Shown one piece after another: positions 15,407-16,616 of a DNA stretch of 16,616 nt (positions are counted from its first letter, which is position 1; each line of letters begins with the position of its first letter). The stretch comes from Bacillota bacterium (GTDB taxonomy: Bacteria; Bacillota; Clostridia; Lachnospirales; Lachnospiraceae). Made by a program: the position numbers and the translations under genes. Under the pieces are notes generated by a model. It made no database searches. It saw only the letters and a program-made list of their open reading frames with translations, and was not told the origin of the DNA. The stretch is from NCBI GenBank assembly GCA_023424995.1, contig JAFADH010000229.1, positions 1-16,616 on the forward strand, written 5' to 3'.

Positions 15407-16366
15407 TTATATATTCCTTCTGCATGCTTCAATCACCTGGGACAAAGAGCCTGAAGCAAGACAAACAGAAGTGTCTGCGGCTCCGTAATACAATCTGAGC
15501 TCATCCTTTTTAAAGTCAGCAATCGCACCGCAGGGGAAACAAACATTATTTACCATTCCCCGTGTTTCATAATCAGCTTCCGGAGCGAGAAGCCAGCTTT
15601 TTGTCATACCGATGATCTTCGAGGGATCCTGCAGATCCAGCAAAAGAGCGCCGATGCTGTATTGGCCCATACCGCCGCCCCAGGAAAATACGCCGTGTAC
15701 GATGACCAGCCACCCTTCCGGGGTTTTTATGGGGGGAGTCGCTCCGATTTTTACGATATTCCAGATAGCATATCCGGCTTTTATCAGCGGCCTGTGACAG
15801 CCCCAATGGATTAAATCCGGAGAAGAGGACAGCCAAATACTTCCGGATGAAGACTCACCCGAACTCGGACGGTCAAGCCGGTAATATTTCCCGTTGATTT
15901 TTTCGGGAAACAGGGAAGAACCGCGATTCGCCGGTAAAGTAACAATTTCCACAGGAGTATAGGTTTCGAAATCCTTTGTTTTGCCCATCACCGTGAACGG
16001 TCCTTCTCCGCCGCCGAAAATCGGCGTAAGAATATAATACTCATCACCGATTTTGGTAATACGGTTATCGATAGGCGCAGTACCGATGACATTACTGAAG
16101 GGCTCCCCGTATTTGGTAAAATCGATGAAAGGCTCTTTTGTCCTGATCTTGAAGTTGATACCGTCATCGCTGACTGCGATGTAGGACCCCACCGGTTTTT
16201 GGTGCTTCAGGTCAAAATCATAGGAAAGGGTGGAGAGCACGAGAATGGTCTTGTCTTGATACATCACCGGGCTGGGGTTATAGACAGCAGCTATGCCGGG
16301 AAGCATATCATGGGTAATAATAGGGTTTTTAGGGTGCCTTGTTAATATTTTTGTTGCATCCAACAT
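15407..16366 (-). CDS. GH130 family glycoside phosphorylase (beta-mannoside phosphorylase-like)
   Basis: The product is a 319-residue cytoplasmic enzyme of GH130, whose known members phosphorolyse beta-mannosides (mannosyl-glucose, mannobiose, mannosyl-GlcNAc) or, in some subgroups, hydrolyse them. In numbering from the ATG at 16387, family blocks include YNPSPVMYQDK (36-46), PIDNRITKIGDEYY (105-118) with D107 as candidate catalytic acid, LFPEKINGKYYRLDRPS (159-175), GQYSIGALLLDLQDPSKIIG (241-260) and NNVCFPCGAIADF (280-292) followed by LRLYYGAADTSV. The usual EDPRI is IDNRI here, so subgroup and substrate are uncertain. The start at 16366 is preferred: AAAGGAGTGAT lies 10 bases upstream and overlaps the first codons of the longer form from 16387, which remains possible. 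It has its own terminator, -10 element and cre-like site, so it is a separate unit beside the glucan locus. Confidence 0.9.
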   Translation of the reverse strand: MLDATKILTRHPKNPIITHDMLPGIAAVYNPSPVMYQDKTILVLSTLSYDFDLKHQKPVGSYIAVSDDGINFKIRTKEPFIDFTKYGEPFSNVIGTAPIDNRITKIGDEYYILTPIFGGGEGPFTVMGKTKDFETYTPVEIVTLPANRGSSLFPEKINGKYYRLDRPSSGESSSGSIWLSSSPDLIHWGCHRPLIKAGYAIWNIVKIGATPPIKTPEGWLVIVHGVFSWGGGMGQYSIGALLLDLQDPSKIIGMTKSWLLAPEADYETRGMVNNVCFPCGAIADFKKDELRLYYGAADTSVCLASGSLSQVIEACRRNI

Positions 16367-16409
16367 ATCATAATCACTCCTTTTCATATCTCACAGAAAC
16401 CTCATCCGG

Positions 16410-16425
16410 TTGCAAACGGATATAT
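16410..16425 (+). promoter_or_regulatory. Candidate cre (CcpA) site upstream of the GH130 gene
   Basis: TTGCAAACGGATATAT matches the catabolite-responsive element consensus WTGNAANCGNWWNCAW at all fixed positions but one (T for C at position 14). It lies in the presumed 5' leader of the GH130 gene, 37-52 bases past the predicted transcription start, where CcpA binding commonly blocks elongation. This would place the phosphorylase under glucose repression. Confidence 0.45.
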
Positions 16426-16468
16426 CCATTAATGCCGCAAAAGAATATTTGCTGTACATGTAATTTCA

Positions 16469-16474
16469 ATTATA
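16469..16474 (-). promoter_or_regulatory. Candidate -10 element for the GH130 gene
   Basis: TATAAT reads on the minus strand about 100 bases upstream of the GH130 start, preceded by an A-rich stretch. No convincing -35 is found at 16-18 bp; the A-tract may act as an UP-like or curved element. Expected transcription start is near 16462. Confidence 0.4.
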
Positions 16475-16570
16475 CATTTTTTTTATTTTAGAGGAACTTT
16501 GTAAAACAATGAATTAGGAGGGTAAAATAAAGATATTAATTAAGATGAGGATAAGATTGTTAGATACTTT

Positions 16571-16599
16571 CCGGAATAAATGTATAATTTTATTTCCGG
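16571..16599. other. Imperfect inverted repeat at the right edge
   Basis: CCGGAATAAA (16571-16580) and TTATTTCCGG (16590-16599) form an imperfect dyad around a central TATAAT (16583-16588, plus strand). It may be an operator or promoter for a gene beyond the right edge. The region 16475-16616 holds no supported gene; an AGGAGGG at about 16516-16522 has no suitably spaced start codon. Confidence 0.25.
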
Positions 16600-16616
16600 G
16601 CAGGCGGTGTTATTGC

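Noticed and set aside
16546..16616. ATG-initiated plus-strand frame open to the right edge
   Set aside because: Only about 24 codons are visible; the nearest AGGAGGG is more than 20 bases away and the frame contains the inverted repeat.

Overview
The window looks like chromosomal DNA from a low-to-mid-GC, Gram-positive anaerobe of the Clostridia, most likely a polysaccharide-degrading Lachnospiraceae-type bacterium. This is inferred from AGGAGG-type ribosome binding sites throughout, sigma-A-like promoters, a lipoprotein sugar-binding protein, LplB/LplC-type permeases, a YesM/YesN-type two-component pair, and a very large secreted glycanase with bacterial Ig-like (Big_2) domains. No species can be named from the sequence alone.

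Left part (1-3249, plus strand). The first ~113 bases form a run of inverted repeats, possibly a dispersed structured repeat, and are not convincingly coding. Then come a GH172 (DUF2961) glycoside hydrolase (214-1365) and, 27 bp later, a DJ-1/PfpI-family protein (1393-1977), probably co-transcribed. After ~290 bp of AT-rich spacer there is a lone APH/choline-kinase-fold phosphotransferase (2272-3249). A strong hairpin at 3374-3407 separates it from the convergent genes to the right.

Central part (3453-15193, minus strand, read right to left). This is a self-contained glycan-utilisation locus: two ABC permeases (14237-15193, then 13324-14220), a substrate-binding lipoprotein (11555-13249), an AraC-type response regulator (9834-11450), its histidine kinase (7976-9832) and a 1488-residue secreted GH16 endo-beta-glucanase with many accessory domains (3453-7919). 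A promoter with a palindrome in its spacer precedes the first permease. A second, near-consensus promoter sits inside an inverted repeat just ahead of the response regulator, so the regulator-kinase-GH16 segment can be transcribed separately. No ATPase is encoded; these importers usually borrow a shared MsmX-type ATPase. The inferred logic is: GH16 cuts a beta-1,3/1,4-glucan outside the cell, the lipoprotein captures oligosaccharides, the permeases import them, and the two-component pair senses the sugar and induces the locus.

Right part (15335-16616). A GH130-family glycoside phosphorylase (15407-16366, minus strand) has its own terminator, a -10 element and a near-consensus cre (CcpA) site in its leader. 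It could process imported beta-linked sugars intracellularly. The last ~100 bp hold an imperfect inverted repeat and no supported gene.

The window shows a recognisable type of system rather than a wholly new one. The parts most worth following up are the unassigned tandem modules and C-terminal domain of the GH16 protein, the promoter/inverted-repeat arrangement before the regulator, the variant GH130 active-site motif and the structured element at the left edge.
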